Source: an uncultured Lachnospiraceae bacterium
GTDB lineage: Bacteria > Bacillota > Clostridia > Lachnospirales > Lachnospiraceae
Direction of reading: 5' to 3'
Length of the DNA stretch: 56,075 nt
NCBI GenBank assembly: GCA_910583615.1
Contig: CAJTXP010000024.1
Location: 1-56,075, forward strand
In this document: piece by piece, positions 26,538-34,904 of the stretch
Position numbering within the stretch: the stretch's first letter is position 1
How the letters are laid out: each line of letters opens with the position of its first letter
Notes under the pieces: generated by a model
Seen by the model: only the letters and a program-made list of their open reading frames with translations
Database searches by the model: none
Told to the model about the DNA's origin: nothing
Position numbers and translations under genes: made by a program

Positions 26538-27896
26538 ATGATGCAGAAAATATGTATTAGGAATAATGGACCAGTAAAATATTTTGAGATGGAAATCGAA
26601 AAATTTAACCTGCTAATTGGAGAGCAGGCAACAGGAAAGAGTACAATTGCAAAAAGTGTCTATTATTTTAAAACAATTAAGACAAAAATTGCAGATTATT
26701 TAACACAGATCTACGATACCAATTCGTACCATAATATGGATCAGGAGAATATCAGGTTTGATAAAGCAATAAAATCAGAATTAAAAAATATATTTATTAA
26801 ATTGTTCGGTTACAGTTGGGATTTAAATCCAGAATTTTATATGAAATATGATTATTCGGACGATTTATGGATTCAAGTGTGGTTGAAAAAAGGTGATAAA
26901 AACAAACAATATATTAATGTAAAATATTCTAAGAAGTTGATGGATTCTATCAAAGAACTGCAAGAAGAAGTACGTAGTCTGTATCATGACAAAGAGAAGA
27001 TGATTCAGACAAGTTTGGTTCTTACGAACGAGGAAAGAAAAAGAAATCATGAAATGATTATTCGTAAAGTAAATTCTATTTTTCAGGATAACAAAGAGAC
27101 TTATTATATTCCGGCGGGTCGAAGTCTTTTAACAGTTATGTCAAATAATCGTGCCGTGATGAATAATGCCGGAGATTTGGATCTTATAACAGAGATGTTT
27201 ATGGTCTTGATCGACAATGTACGTAACAGTTTCAGAGACGGAGTAAAAAAAGCACATCTTTTTTATCCGACAGAAAAAAGACCGTATGATATCCAAACAA
27301 TTACAGACTTAATTGTAAATATGGAAAAGGGGGAATATTTTTACAGCGGTGGAAGAGAATTTTTAAAGATAGAGAAAGATGCAGATCATCCGGTATCTAT
27401 TAATTTTGCATCATCCGGTCAACAGGAGATTTTATGGATGTTAAATTTTATGTATGTTTTAATGCTGCGCCAGGAAAATGTGTTCCTGATTATTGAAGAA
27501 CCAGAAGCACATATTTATCCATTGCTACAGAAGAAAATTATGGAATTTATTGTATTGTTTACCAATATACAGGAGAGCGGAGTATTTATTACAACACATA
27601 GTCCATATATGCTTACCGTTGCAAATAACCTGTATTATGCAGGCGTGCTCTCACAAGAAGGGCAATTAAAAGAAGTCAGTAAAGTAATCAATAAAAAATA
27701 TATGATGAAAAAAGGAGAACTTTCTGCGTATAAACTGTTGAATATGCCTGTAGAATCCGGCGAGAAGAATTATATTGATTTATTGGATGAGGAAAAGAGA
27801 GAGATCAGGTCAAGCTTAATTGATGATGTATCTTCTCAGATCAACGAATTGTATACTGCCTTATATGATATTGAACTGGATAACGAACAGGGGTAG
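26538..27896 (+). CDS. AAA_15/OLD-like ATPase of an AT-rich two-gene module
   Basis: This ABC-type ATPase of about 452 residues has Walker A GEQATGKSTIAK (near residue 25), a signature-like FASSGQQEILWML, Walker B FLIIEEPEAHIYPLLQ and the H-loop FITTHSPYML. This order fits the OLD/AAA_15 group common in phage-defence modules. No TOPRIM or nuclease domain is evident in it. The start at 26538 has AGGTG nearby; a GTG at 26490 would extend it by 16 residues. The gene is markedly AT-rich compared with spmA and lies between spmA and its second partial copy, signs of horizontal arrival. The partner gene follows after 4 nt. Confidence 0.85.
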   Translation: MMQKICIRNNGPVKYFEMEIEKFNLLIGEQATGKSTIAKSVYYFKTIKTKIADYLTQIYDTNSYHNMDQENIRFDKAIKSELKNIFIKLFGYSWDLNPEFYMKYDYSDDLWIQVWLKKGDKNKQYINVKYSKKLMDSIKELQEEVRSLYHDKEKMIQTSLVLTNEERKRNHEMIIRKVNSIFQDNKETYYIPAGRSLLTVMSNNRAVMNNAGDLDLITEMFMVLIDNVRNSFRDGVKKAHLFYPTEKRPYDIQTITDLIVNMEKGEYFYSGGREFLKIEKDADHPVSINFASSGQQEILWMLNFMYVLMLRQENVFLIIEEPEAHIYPLLQKKIMEFIVLFTNIQESGVFITTHSPYMLTVANNLYYAGVLSQEGQLKEVSKVINKKYMMKKGELSAYKLLNMPVESGEKNYIDLLDEEKREIRSSLIDDVSSQINELYTALYDIELDNEQG

Positions 27897-27900
27897 AAAT

Positions 27901-28350
27901 ATGGCAAAACGAAAAACAAAGGAAGCAGATTACATTTCTAAGTTGGCAGAAGAGCAAAGAATTGTGATCACGGATACGGAACATAAAAGCAAGGCGTTTG
28001 TTCCATTACAAATTGATCCTGGAAATGAAGTGGAAGTGGTAGAAATTGATGGTGGCTTAATTACTGGATTATCTGAAGGGGAGTATATATGTGATAATCT
28101 GGTATATACAATAAAAGCAAATACAGCAGGTTTGAATATCACATGGTTTCTTGAATTAAAAGGAACGAAAAATCAAAAAGAAGCAAAACATGCGGTGGAT
28201 CAGATTATAAAAAGTATTTATTATATGCAGGATCAGGCAGCTTACCCTCAGGCGACAAAATATATTACAAACAGAGATTTTGTATTTGCTGCAATTGCCG
28301 GTGCACCTGATAAGACAATTGTTTATGCTCTTTTGCTATATCAGGCCTGA
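27901..28350 (+). CDS. partner protein of the ATPase module, probably frameshifted
   Basis: The 149-residue product begins MAKRKTKEADYISKLAEEQR and contains ITWFLELKGTKNQKEAKHA and YITNRDFVFAAIAGAPDKTI. No family is assigned. The ELKG spacing after earlier acidic residues could be a degenerate nuclease core but this is speculation. The frame ends soon after DKTI, while another frame continues at once with a plausible C-terminal part (GNKAPYDILCYSKQEGYIPY, then PSMLMRLLQGK) to a stop at 28483. A frameshift near 28320 is therefore likely, by mutation or sequencing error. It is AT-rich like the ATPase gene and coupled to it. Confidence 0.65.
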   Translation: MAKRKTKEADYISKLAEEQRIVITDTEHKSKAFVPLQIDPGNEVEVVEIDGGLITGLSEGEYICDNLVYTIKANTAGLNITWFLELKGTKNQKEAKHAVDQIIKSIYYMQDQAAYPQATKYITNRDFVFAAIAGAPDKTIVYALLLYQA

Positions 28351-28483
28351 TGTGAACTGTAAAATGGCTAAAATAAAAGGAAATAAGGCTCCTTATGATA
28401 TTTTATGCTACAGTAAACAAGAGGGTTACATACCATATCCGTCTATGCTGATGAGATTATTACAGGGAAAAAATACGAAATGA
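28324..28483 (+). pseudogene. out-of-frame C-terminal part of the partner protein
   Basis: About 50 codons in a second frame follow the conserved end of the partner gene and read like its natural C-terminus (KAPYDILCYSKQEGYIPYPS). They begin inside the last codons of the 149-residue frame and have no ribosome-binding site of their own. Confidence 0.5.
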
Positions 28484-28599
28484 AAATGTAGCAGAAAAAA
28501 ATAAGAGAAATGTTGAAGATTCCAAAATGTTACATAATATTGCAAAATACAGGATAGTTTGCAGAAGTATAAAAAATATTTAGTCCGTGCTTGACACAG

Positions 28600-29007
28600 G
28601 CGAATATCCTGGGCCTTGGCTGGGTGGCGACCCCGGCGGGCTTAAAGGCGATGGAGGAGCTTGGGAAACTGGAGGAGGAACGGCGGGCAGCAGGCGGAAC
28701 TTTTCCGGGAAGGCAGACAGGAGCAGCTTCAGCCGGGGAAAGAAGCAGGCGGATGGGAACACAGAATGCAGGAAGCCGCCATTATCCTGCGGTTCCGAAG
28801 GGCGTGGCCAGTGATGAGATGTGCGTATTTTTGATCCTGAATATCTCCTCGCTGCAGCTGATTCCCATGAACGTGGTGGCATACCGGAGCCAGTACGGGA
28901 GCGTGAATCCCACGGCGATCGTAGGCCCTGCGATCCTGGCAACGGCGGTGAGTACGCTGGCGGGGGTGATATTTTGTAAGGTGATGGATGGAAAGCGGAA
29001 CAGGTGA
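28600..29007 (+). pseudogene. 5'-truncated second copy of spmA
   Basis: From GCGAATAT onward this stretch copies spmA from codon 97 to the stop (26013-26417), with many silent and a few amino-acid differences and one extra codon (GAASAGERS against GAAAGERS). The first roughly 96 codons and the hydrophobic N-terminal half are missing. The upstream border is AT-rich DNA of the ATPase module. The divergence shows that it is not a fresh duplication; it looks like the spmA end of a related strain brought in with the module. Confidence 0.88.
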
Positions 29008-29032
29008 AAAAACAGAATGAAATTTGAAATGG

Positions 29033-29062
29033 AAGGAGCTGCCGGAAATGAGCAGCTCCTTT
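29033..29062 (+). terminator. terminator after the truncated spmA copy
   Basis: AAGGAGCTGC and GCAGCTCCTT are exact inverted copies with a 9-nt loop, followed by a short T run. It differs from the hairpin after the complete spmA. Confidence 0.7.
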
Positions 29063-29219
29063 AAAGGATTTTACGATATTGGATACCGTCAGATGCCTTT
29101 TCTTTATGTGTAAGATTTACAGGACAAAAAAAGTTAATGTGTGAACTCTCTCTTCTAAAAATTGCTCCCTTTATCTCGAGAATTTGAATCCTCTCAAAGC
29201 AAAATCAAAAAGTACAGAT

Positions 29220-30128
29220 TTAATTCGCGATGCAGCTGCCGGCAAAATGTTTCCTGATTATTTCAATAAATTGTGCAATCTCATCTGAGGGTGTTTTGGA
29301 ATACAAAATACCATATGTAATCTGATGTTCCCAAGTTACCGGAATTGTAACCAGCGAGGGATGGATGTCTGCCCATGCGTCCAGTGTTAATAACAGTGAA
29401 CCGTTTTGTTCGCAGGTATTGAAGGTATCCATATCATAATAGTAACCAGCTTCTTCAATCAAAATCTGTGGATGCGCCAGTTTCAGAACATCGTGAAAAT
29501 GGTCAATCAGTTCCGTATCCCCGTTTTTTACCATTACAAGATGTTGTCCGTGTAAGTCACGCAGGGTCAGTTCTGTTTTACCTGCCAGTGGATTTCCTTT
29601 TGGGACGGCGATACAAAAACGGTAATGTCCAAGTGGCAGGTAGGAAGCGTGTTCATATATGGTTTTGGAATTGAAAGAGCCGACCAGAAGGTCGATTCTT
29701 TCTCCTAAAGACGCAATTACAGAAAGGATCTGTTCTTTTGTATCTTTGTAAGGGACTATGTGAAATTTATATTTTGGATATTGTTCCCGGAGGGGAGACC
29801 ATAAGTTGGTCAGTACCCGGCTGGGGTTTAAAAGGGAGGAGCCTACCCGTATAGAAATACCCTCAGAGCGTTCTGCACTCTTTGCTTTGGCAACTGCGTT
29901 TTCAGCGGAAGCCATCATCTTTTTCCCATCTTTGTATAAGGATTTTCCAGCAGCTGTCAATTCTATTCCCTGGTTGCTCCGTTTCAGCAGGGCTACGCCT
30001 ATCCGATTTTCAAGGGTATTCATATGCTTCATGACAGAAGCCGGGGTGACTAAAAGTGTCCTGGCAGCTTTTGAAAAACTGCCGCTGTCTACTACTTGTA
30101 AGAAAACCTGTAATTGTTGGCTAAGCAA
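29220..30128 (-). CDS. LysR-family transcriptional regulator
   Basis: This 302-residue LysR-type regulator has the usual N-terminal winged helix (LQVFLQVVDSGSFSKAARTL, VTPASVMKHMNTLENRIGV) and a periplasmic-binding-like effector domain (from about residue 85; IRVGSSLLNPSRVLTNLWSP). The start was placed at a TTG codon at 30128 because GAAGGAGG lies 8 nt upstream and the family normally begins there; ATG codons further up (30185, 30167) have no such site and would add an untypical extension. It is divergent from a broken aldo-keto reductase gene, its probable former target. Confidence 0.9.
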   Translation of the reverse strand: MLSQQLQVFLQVVDSGSFSKAARTLLVTPASVMKHMNTLENRIGVALLKRSNQGIELTAAGKSLYKDGKKMMASAENAVAKAKSAERSEGISIRVGSSLLNPSRVLTNLWSPLREQYPKYKFHIVPYKDTKEQILSVIASLGERIDLLVGSFNSKTIYEHASYLPLGHYRFCIAVPKGNPLAGKTELTLRDLHGQHLVMVKNGDTELIDHFHDVLKLAHPQILIEEAGYYYDMDTFNTCEQNGSLLLTLDAWADIHPSLVTIPVTWEHQITYGILYSKTPSDEIAQFIEIIRKHFAGSCIAN

Positions 30129-30368
30129 AGGGAACGCCTCCTTCACGTTTACTTTTGGTAAAAGCATCATAGCATTTTTGGTCATTCCATGTCAAGCAGA
30201 ATACGGCTACAATAAGGGCATAACAGCTGAGAAATAAAAAAGTGGGAGGGGTACAGAGTAATGAAAACGAGCGGATAGTGGAAGTGATGAAGGAAATCCG
30301 GTATCTGGGAAAGCCGGGTATAAATTTTGAATCCAGAAAAACAGGGGAAACAGGAAAGAAGGGGCTGT

Positions 30369-30539
30369 ATGGAATATGTTGATTTGAATAATGGAGTCAG
30401 GATGCCGCTCCTTGGATATGGAACTTTTCAGATTGATCCGGCGAAAACGGAGGAATGTGTACGCAGAGCTATATCAGCGGGGTACCGGCTGATTGATACG
30501 GCGCAGGGGTACTTTAAAGGGGAAGATTGTAGCGTATGA
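30369..30539 (+). pseudogene. aldo-keto reductase, 5' fragment only
   Basis: The first about 50 codons encode the start of an aldo-keto reductase (YVDLNNGVRMPLLGYGTFQI, then AISAGYRLIDTAQGYF, the part holding the catalytic Asp). The frame then changes and stops; about 220 residues with the Lys, His and cofactor site are lost. From about 30511 another frame (KGKIVAYEDAAGKSSIQCGK, then CHTFLLVDYDKM) runs to 30669 and looks like the end of an unrelated small Cys-containing protein, so the break may be a deletion that fused two genes. Confidence 0.75.
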
Positions 30540-30717
30540 AGATGCTGCGGGAAAATCCTCTATTCAATGTGGTAAATGCCATACTTTTTTACTGGTGGAT
30601 TACGATAAAATGACTGCGGAACCAACTTTGCAGGAAAGAGAAGTTTACAAGATGGTGGTAAATGTATAAGGTAGTGTTTGCTGACTGAGCAACAGGGCGT
30701 CATATAGGATAGCCACT

Positions 30718-30780
30718 AATAGCCAGAGCAGATTATTGGGACAGGGGACAAACCCTGCCAGATAATTTGTTCTGGCTATT
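30718..30780 (+). repeat. 63-nt extended hairpin upstream of the holin-like gene
   Basis: About 20 nearly continuous base pairs join 30718-30737 with 30761-30780; the outer ten (AATAGCCAGA/TCTGGCTATT) are perfect. An inner CAGGG/CCCTG pair (30742-30746/30753-30757) closes the tip. A short T tract follows. It could be a terminator of the upstream relic or a structured leader of the following gene. Confidence 0.6.
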
Positions 30781-30848
30781 TTATGTGTGTAAACAGGATA
30801 TGGACAGGCCATGTAGATGATATTTGGATTATTGTGAGAAAGGATGGA

Positions 30849-31211
30849 ATGGATATGGCAGACTGCATTATTCAATTATTGGGAGGGGTTGATAAATTTC
30901 TTTCTGCGCTGATTGTATTTATGGTAATAAATTACATAGCAGAAATGCTTCTTGTGATCGTGGGGGAGGAGAAGCGTTCCAATGTGTTTTTGCTAAAGAA
31001 TATGTTTAAGAAAGCGGCGATACTTATTTTGGTGATTGTTTCCAACATTGCAGGCACAATCATTGAAAGCAATTATGCAATTCGGACGACAGTTATTCTG
31101 TTTTACATTTCAAATGAAGGGCTTGCTATATTAAGAAATATAAATCGGCTTGGAGTGCCGCTTCCTCAAATATTGGTAAAGATGCTAAATCAGATAGGGG
31201 ATGGGGAATAA
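30849..31211 (+). CDS. holin-family small membrane protein
   Basis: The 120-residue product matches the phage lysis/TcdE-type holin family: two to three hydrophobic segments (FLSALIVFMVINYIAEMLLV, KAAILILVIVSNIAGTII) and the conserved end (YISNEGLAILRNINRLGVPL, PQILVKML). Holins make membrane pores for lysis or toxin release. The start at 30849 (or 30855) has AAAGGATGG upstream; the longer frame from 30783 begins inside the hairpin's flank. No endolysin or other phage gene is adjacent, so it may be a prophage remnant or part of a small secretion module. Confidence 0.75.
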   Translation: MDMADCIIQLLGGVDKFLSALIVFMVINYIAEMLLVIVGEEKRSNVFLLKNMFKKAAILILVIVSNIAGTIIESNYAIRTTVILFYISNEGLAILRNINRLGVPLPQILVKMLNQIGDGE

Positions 31212-31311
31212 CATAGTTGCAGAAAAGTACCCCTTTCCGAAACGGGGATGGGTAGGGTAAGCGGTTCGCGGACGGCAAGCATTAAAGAGAGGAATAGGTG
31301 ATAAATGTGAT

Positions 31312-31872
31312 GTGGATTCTTTTATCGACCAGTATCTTGAGAAGGAAGAGGAAGCTCCAGAAATAGATGTTTTCAAAGATCATATAACAAAAGAAGAATT
31401 GACAGCGATGGCAGATGCAGATGCGTCAGAGGTTTTTAACCAGATAATCGATAAAAAATTAGATGGAATACAGAGTCTGCGTGAACAATATGATAATTCC
31501 GATTGCGAAGACCTCATTTATTATAAAAAAGGCGGTTCCATCACTCCGACGTTGAAAGAAGCAGTTGGAAAATCATTTCTGTTTTATCATAAAGTGATAA
31601 AAGAAAAGCAATATAAAAAACTAATGACAAGATCTCATGAAGACAGATGTATTTTTTTGATCGAACAAAACCGGCAGCTTTTGCTTCGGGACAGGGACTG
31701 GATAAAAATATTCTCGAATATAGAGCAGCATCTGAAATCATATGCGCGTTATTATCCAATGGTTCGTGTAAAGGCCAATAACAGGGATTTAAATCATTTG
31801 ATAATGGCGCTGGTTTTAAATGATGAGTTATATCAATCCGCAGAAAAATGGAGTAAAGAATATGAATCATGA
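31312..31872 (+). CDS. hypothetical protein
   Basis: This 186-residue, mainly helical, charged protein is not recognised. It begins at a GTG (VDSFIDQYLEKEEEAPEIDV), preceded by AGGTG at 14 nt, which is poor spacing; the frame is open upstream to 31261 without a better start. The C-terminal half (RSHEDRCIFLIEQNRQLLLR, DRDWIKIFSNIEQHLKSY) looks cytoplasmic. It overlaps the HTH gene downstream by 11 nt, so the two probably act together. AT-rich composition matches the surrounding accessory genes. Confidence 0.55.
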   Translation: MDSFIDQYLEKEEEAPEIDVFKDHITKEELTAMADADASEVFNQIIDKKLDGIQSLREQYDNSDCEDLIYYKKGGSITPTLKEAVGKSFLFYHKVIKEKQYKKLMTRSHEDRCIFLIEQNRQLLLRDRDWIKIFSNIEQHLKSYARYYPMVRVKANNRDLNHLIMALVLNDELYQSAEKWSKEYES

Positions 31873-32221
31873 TAAGAAAAAGGACATTTATGAGAATATT
31901 GACATGGAAAAAAGCGGCCGTAGAATGAAATGGATTCTGACAAATGCCGGGTATGATGTAAGAACAATTCAAAATTATCTTCAGCTTTCCTGTCCACAGC
32001 CAATTTACCGGTGGTTTCAGGGAAAAATCTTACCAACGGTAGATCACCTGTTTATGCTCAGCAGGCTTTTGGGCATTCATATGGAAGACTTTTTGGTTGG
32101 CAGGAGAGATGTAGATGTGGAGTATGCTTTCGTAAACCATAGGATTGTGTTGTATTATAATTATATCGCGGGTAAAAAATGTTTTGGACGATTGCAGTAT
32201 AAAGGACAAAATTTAAAGTAA
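31862..32221 (+). CDS. helix-turn-helix DNA-binding protein
   Basis: The 119-residue product holds a lambda-repressor-like helix-turn-helix (MKWILTNAGYDVRTIQNYLQ, then YRWFQGKILPTVDHLFMLSR and LLGIHMEDFLV). This variant, with a QPIYRWFQGK recognition segment, is common in Clostridia. GGAG precedes the ATG by 9 nt. It overlaps the preceding gene. It may regulate its own small operon. No ligand domain is present. Confidence 0.78.
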   Translation: MNHDKKKDIYENIDMEKSGRRMKWILTNAGYDVRTIQNYLQLSCPQPIYRWFQGKILPTVDHLFMLSRLLGIHMEDFLVGRRDVDVEYAFVNHRIVLYYNYIAGKKCFGRLQYKGQNLK

Positions 32222-32497
32222 TATATGTGATTTGTGTAAAACAATAAACCACTTTGATAAAGCTAAAGTGGTAAAGGTAACCGGAACCTGGCCTGTATAA
32301 ATGGGGGTTTCTCGTACCCCTGCAATCCTTGCCATTGAAAGATGAGTATGGGTGCACATGGTTGTAAGGTTTCCAAAGGCATGAGTGCCGACTTTGCCAT
32401 CCAAGCCACAACATCACAAAAGCTATAAGGACCATAAAGGGCAAATACTTATAATCCTTTTTCGGGTCAAATACCGTCCCCAAAGAAATGGGAGGGT
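32222..32497. other. intergenic stretch with a small inverted repeat
   Basis: No gene is recognised. ACCACTTT and AAAGTGGT (32248-32255/32265-32272) form an 8-bp hairpin without a T run, which may end the HTH transcript. The rest shows open frames on the minus strand without family resemblance. Confidence 0.4.
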
Positions 32498-33373
32498 TCA
32501 GGATGCCGGCTTCCAGAGTACGCCCTCGCTGTGGTAGCTTCTTCCTTCCAATGTGACGGAGGTGATATTTTCGTCCTCCACCATCAACCTGGCCCATCTG
32601 GGTTCTCCGTTCTCCTCCGGGAGGGCGTAGTAATAGACGTTCCAATGCGACTGGTTCGGATAAGCGGTCACATTAGGCTCACCGAACTGGGCGGCAAACG
32701 CCTCCCAGGATGTGCTGTTCTCCAGAAATGTGGTGATCTCTTCCTTTGTTATCGTTCGGTTTATCGGGGTATAGATATATGCGTCTTCGTTGATGCGGCA
32801 AGTCTGATAATCTCCCGGCGGGTCTTCATAGAGCCATAGTCCGTATTCCTCCGGCAGCTCAAATTCCGGGGCGCAGCGGGCTTTTTCTGTGACAAATACC
32901 AGTTTATTGATTCCGATATTCTCCGGCTCCTCATCGTCGATATCCGTGACGACTACATAGCAATAGTAGTTTATCCCCTGTGAAACTACTGGAACCCAGC
33001 CGGAATAGCTGCGCCGGGTTGTCCTGCCATAGTGGAGATGCTTGGAGATGCTCGGCGTATTGTCTGACCAGCATTCGTCCGTAGACCCGGAGTAGAAAGT
33101 AAACAGTCGGGTCAGAACTTCGTCAAAGTCCTCGTCCTTTGCCAAAGCGCTGGGGGCAAAAAGGGCTTTTACAGCCTCTGTGTCCTGCACCTCCACCGCC
33201 TCAAGGAAACTGGCGGCAGTTTCCTCCACATAGGATGGTGTGTGGGGGGCGGCGTCCGCAATTTTATCCAGGGCTTCTTTCGGCAGGACATTCAGGACTC
33301 TCTCCGCCAGGCCGCAGCCGCTGAGGCAGAGCAACAAGGCTGCAAGCGTCACACCGATTTTCCAAATACGCAT
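32498..33373 (-). CDS. lipoprotein with DUF5104-like domain
   Basis: This 291-residue lipoprotein has a signal with lipobox LSGC (residues about 16-19) after MRIWKIGVTLAALLLCLSGC. The following domain (SFLEAVEVQDTEAVKALFAP, DFDEVLTRLFTFYSG, ISKHLHYGRTTRRSYSGWVP) resembles DUF5104, known from Clostridia lipoproteins of unknown role. The C-terminal 100 residues (TITKEEITTFLENSTSWEAF onward) form a second small domain. GGAGG lies 12 nt before the ATG, slightly far. Its promoter region overlaps the third spmA tail. It should sit on the outer face of the membrane. Confidence 0.78.
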   Translation of the reverse strand: MRIWKIGVTLAALLLCLSGCGLAERVLNVLPKEALDKIADAAPHTPSYVEETAASFLEAVEVQDTEAVKALFAPSALAKDEDFDEVLTRLFTFYSGSTDECWSDNTPSISKHLHYGRTTRRSYSGWVPVVSQGINYYCYVVVTDIDDEEPENIGINKLVFVTEKARCAPEFELPEEYGLWLYEDPPGDYQTCRINEDAYIYTPINRTITKEEITTFLENSTSWEAFAAQFGEPNVTAYPNQSHWNVYYYALPEENGEPRWARLMVEDENITSVTLEGRSYHSEGVLWKPAS

Positions 33374-33439
33374 TAAATTCCACGGCCTCCTTTTTCTAAC
33401 ACGTTTCTTTTTTATTTCATGTGCCTGGCTTTGGCTTGA

Positions 33440-33493
33440 TGTCAGCACCGGCGATATTCTGCAAAATAATGGATGGGAAGCAGAGAGCATAAA
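33440..33493 (+). pseudogene. 3' relic of a third spmA copy
   Basis: In one frame this short stretch reads APAIFCKIMDGKQRA and a stop, aligning with the spmA end (AGVIFCKVMDGKRRV). The DNA after the stop also matches the DNA after the complete spmA (aaatggggctct against aaattgggctct). Only about 15 codons are left. Confidence 0.7.
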
Positions 33494-33509
33494 TGGGGCT
33501 CTCTGCTGT
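33480..33509 (+). terminator. terminator hairpin of the third spmA tail
   Basis: AGCAGAGAGC and GCTCTCTGCT are perfect 10-base inverted copies across the relic's stop codon. It is the counterpart of the hairpin at 26406-26440. Only a weak T-rich tract follows. Confidence 0.6.
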
Positions 33510-33513
33510 CACT

Positions 33514-34368
33514 TTAGTTTCGCATATCCAAAAGTTTCTCCAGTATCGTCAGCTGTTCCGTCGAAACCATTCGATGATCATCATTCAGCGTTCCCAGCGC
33601 AATGTTCTTATTTGTCCCGTGGTAGTCGCTGCCGCCTGAAATGAGAAGGCCATGGTCCTGAGCGGTCACGGTCAGCCGTTCGCAGACCGGTGCCGGATAC
33701 CTGGAGTACCAGCACTCCAGCCCCATGATGCCGTAATCTGTCAGCTCGACCAGCATTTTGCCAAACTGTTCCAGGCTGGCTTCTTTCTCCCCCTCGCCGC
33801 CCAGGGGATGGGCCCACACCGGCATACCTCCGGAGGCCAGGATCGCGTTCACAGCGGTCTTTGCCGGGATACGGCTGGAAGGAGTGGGACAGAGATTGAT
33901 GATGTCCCGGATGGCCTCGGTCCGGCTGGCGGCGTAACCGAATTTCACCATAAGGTTACCTAGGTGAGGCTTGCCCACGCCGGGAATCTGGAGCAGCCTG
34001 TCCAGCTCCTCCGCAGGGAAAGTGATGCCCCGGTTTCGAAGGAAGTCCAGCCGGAGATTCAGCTTGCCCTCCCGCAGGGCCGCTCCCTGCCTGAGAGCTG
34101 CTTGAAAGGCTGGGTGAGCCGTATCATTGCAATAACCCAGGATATGGCACTTGCCTGTGTCCATCTGGCAGGAAAACTCAATGCCGGGGATGAAAGTCAC
34201 GCCCTCCGGTGGATTTTTCAGTAGTGTTTCGGTCCCGGCCACAGTGTCGTGGTCGGTGAGAGCGAATACTTTGATGCCGGCGGCTTTGACATTTTCAATA
34301 AGCTGAAGCGGGGTGTCAGTTCCGTCCGAGGCGGTGGAATGAGTGTGCAGGTCGATGACAGCGGGCAT
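33514..34368 (-). CDS. PHP-domain phosphoesterase
   Basis: The 284-residue product has the four PHP metal motifs: DLHTHSTASDG (residues 6-16), LTDHDT (about 37-42), PGIEFSC (about 61-67) with a following GKCHILGY, and a C-terminal GGSDYHG. This fits the group containing 3',5'-nucleoside bisphosphate phosphatase and RNase AM (YciV), which act on short 5'-ends or pAp. The metal ligands appear complete. CAGGAGGAC precedes the ATG by 7 nt. It points towards the third spmA tail and marks the right border of the accessory region. The exact substrate is not decided by sequence. Confidence 0.88.
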   Translation of the reverse strand: MPAVIDLHTHSTASDGTDTPLQLIENVKAAGIKVFALTDHDTVAGTETLLKNPPEGVTFIPGIEFSCQMDTGKCHILGYCNDTAHPAFQAALRQGAALREGKLNLRLDFLRNRGITFPAEELDRLLQIPGVGKPHLGNLMVKFGYAASRTEAIRDIINLCPTPSSRIPAKTAVNAILASGGMPVWAHPLGGEGEKEASLEQFGKMLVELTDYGIMGLECWYSRYPAPVCERLTVTAQDHGLLISGGSDYHGTNKNIALGTLNDDHRMVSTEQLTILEKLLDMRN

Positions 34369-34645
34369 AAACGGGTCCTCCTGTTTGATATGAAACGATC
34401 TCTATGTCGCAGCGTATTTCGCGTGCGGCCGTTCTATGGATTTGAGCAGAGTCTCAATCGCTCTACGGTACTTCTGGAATGGAACAGTGCTTTATACGAG
34501 GGAAAGCATTGCCTGAATCCCCAAAACATCTGTAATGCAGTGAAAAATATCATAGTCGATTATACCATCAAGGACTTGAGGAATCAAGCCGTCTCACCGG
34601 CATTCGCTTTATTCGAAAAATGAAATTTTAAATAGTTTCGTAATG
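34369..34645. other. no convincing gene
   Basis: A frame ending at 34623 on the plus strand runs on from DNA antisense to the PHP gene and reads LYEGKHCLNPQNICNAVKNI near its end. It has no recognisable family or start site and may be a relic. Nothing else is visible. Confidence 0.35.
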
Positions 34646-34674
34646 TTGTTGGAAATATCCATGTGTGTTATACT
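34646..34674 (+). promoter_or_regulatory. promoter retained in front of an AAA-ATPase relic
   Basis: TTGTTG and TATACT are 17 bp apart. The surrounding 45 bp, including the later GCAGGAGGT site, recur at 52926-52998 in front of another relic of the same family. Confidence 0.7.
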
Positions 34675-34714
34675 GTAAAACAATAGAGCAGAAAAGACAG
34701 GTACCGCAGGAGGT

Positions 34715-34904
34715 ATGAAAATGGCGAGAACGGTAAGTATCGGCTGTCAGGATTTTGAGACGGAGAGCTGCAGGGAACGTATCCGGTGATCGCCATGAGT
34801 TTTGCGGACGTCAAAGCGACTTCCTTTGCACAGAGCCGGAAGGCGGTCTGCCGGATTATCAAAATGGTATACAACCGGCATGTTAAACAGGAGATTTCGA
34901 TATG
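34715..34904 (+). pseudogene. relic of an AAA-ATPase-like/PD-(D/E)XK family protein (N-terminal pieces)
   Basis: Two fragments in different frames belong to the PF09820-type family. The first is the typical opening MKMARTVSIGCQDFET. The second, shifted, is LQGTYPVIAMSFADVKATSF with AQSRKAVCRIIKMVYN, which normally lies about 60-100 residues later. The Walker A segment between them is deleted and the rest of the protein is absent. The promoter and ribosome-binding site are intact. The GLUG-repeat gene begins at the end of the relic. Confidence 0.8.
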
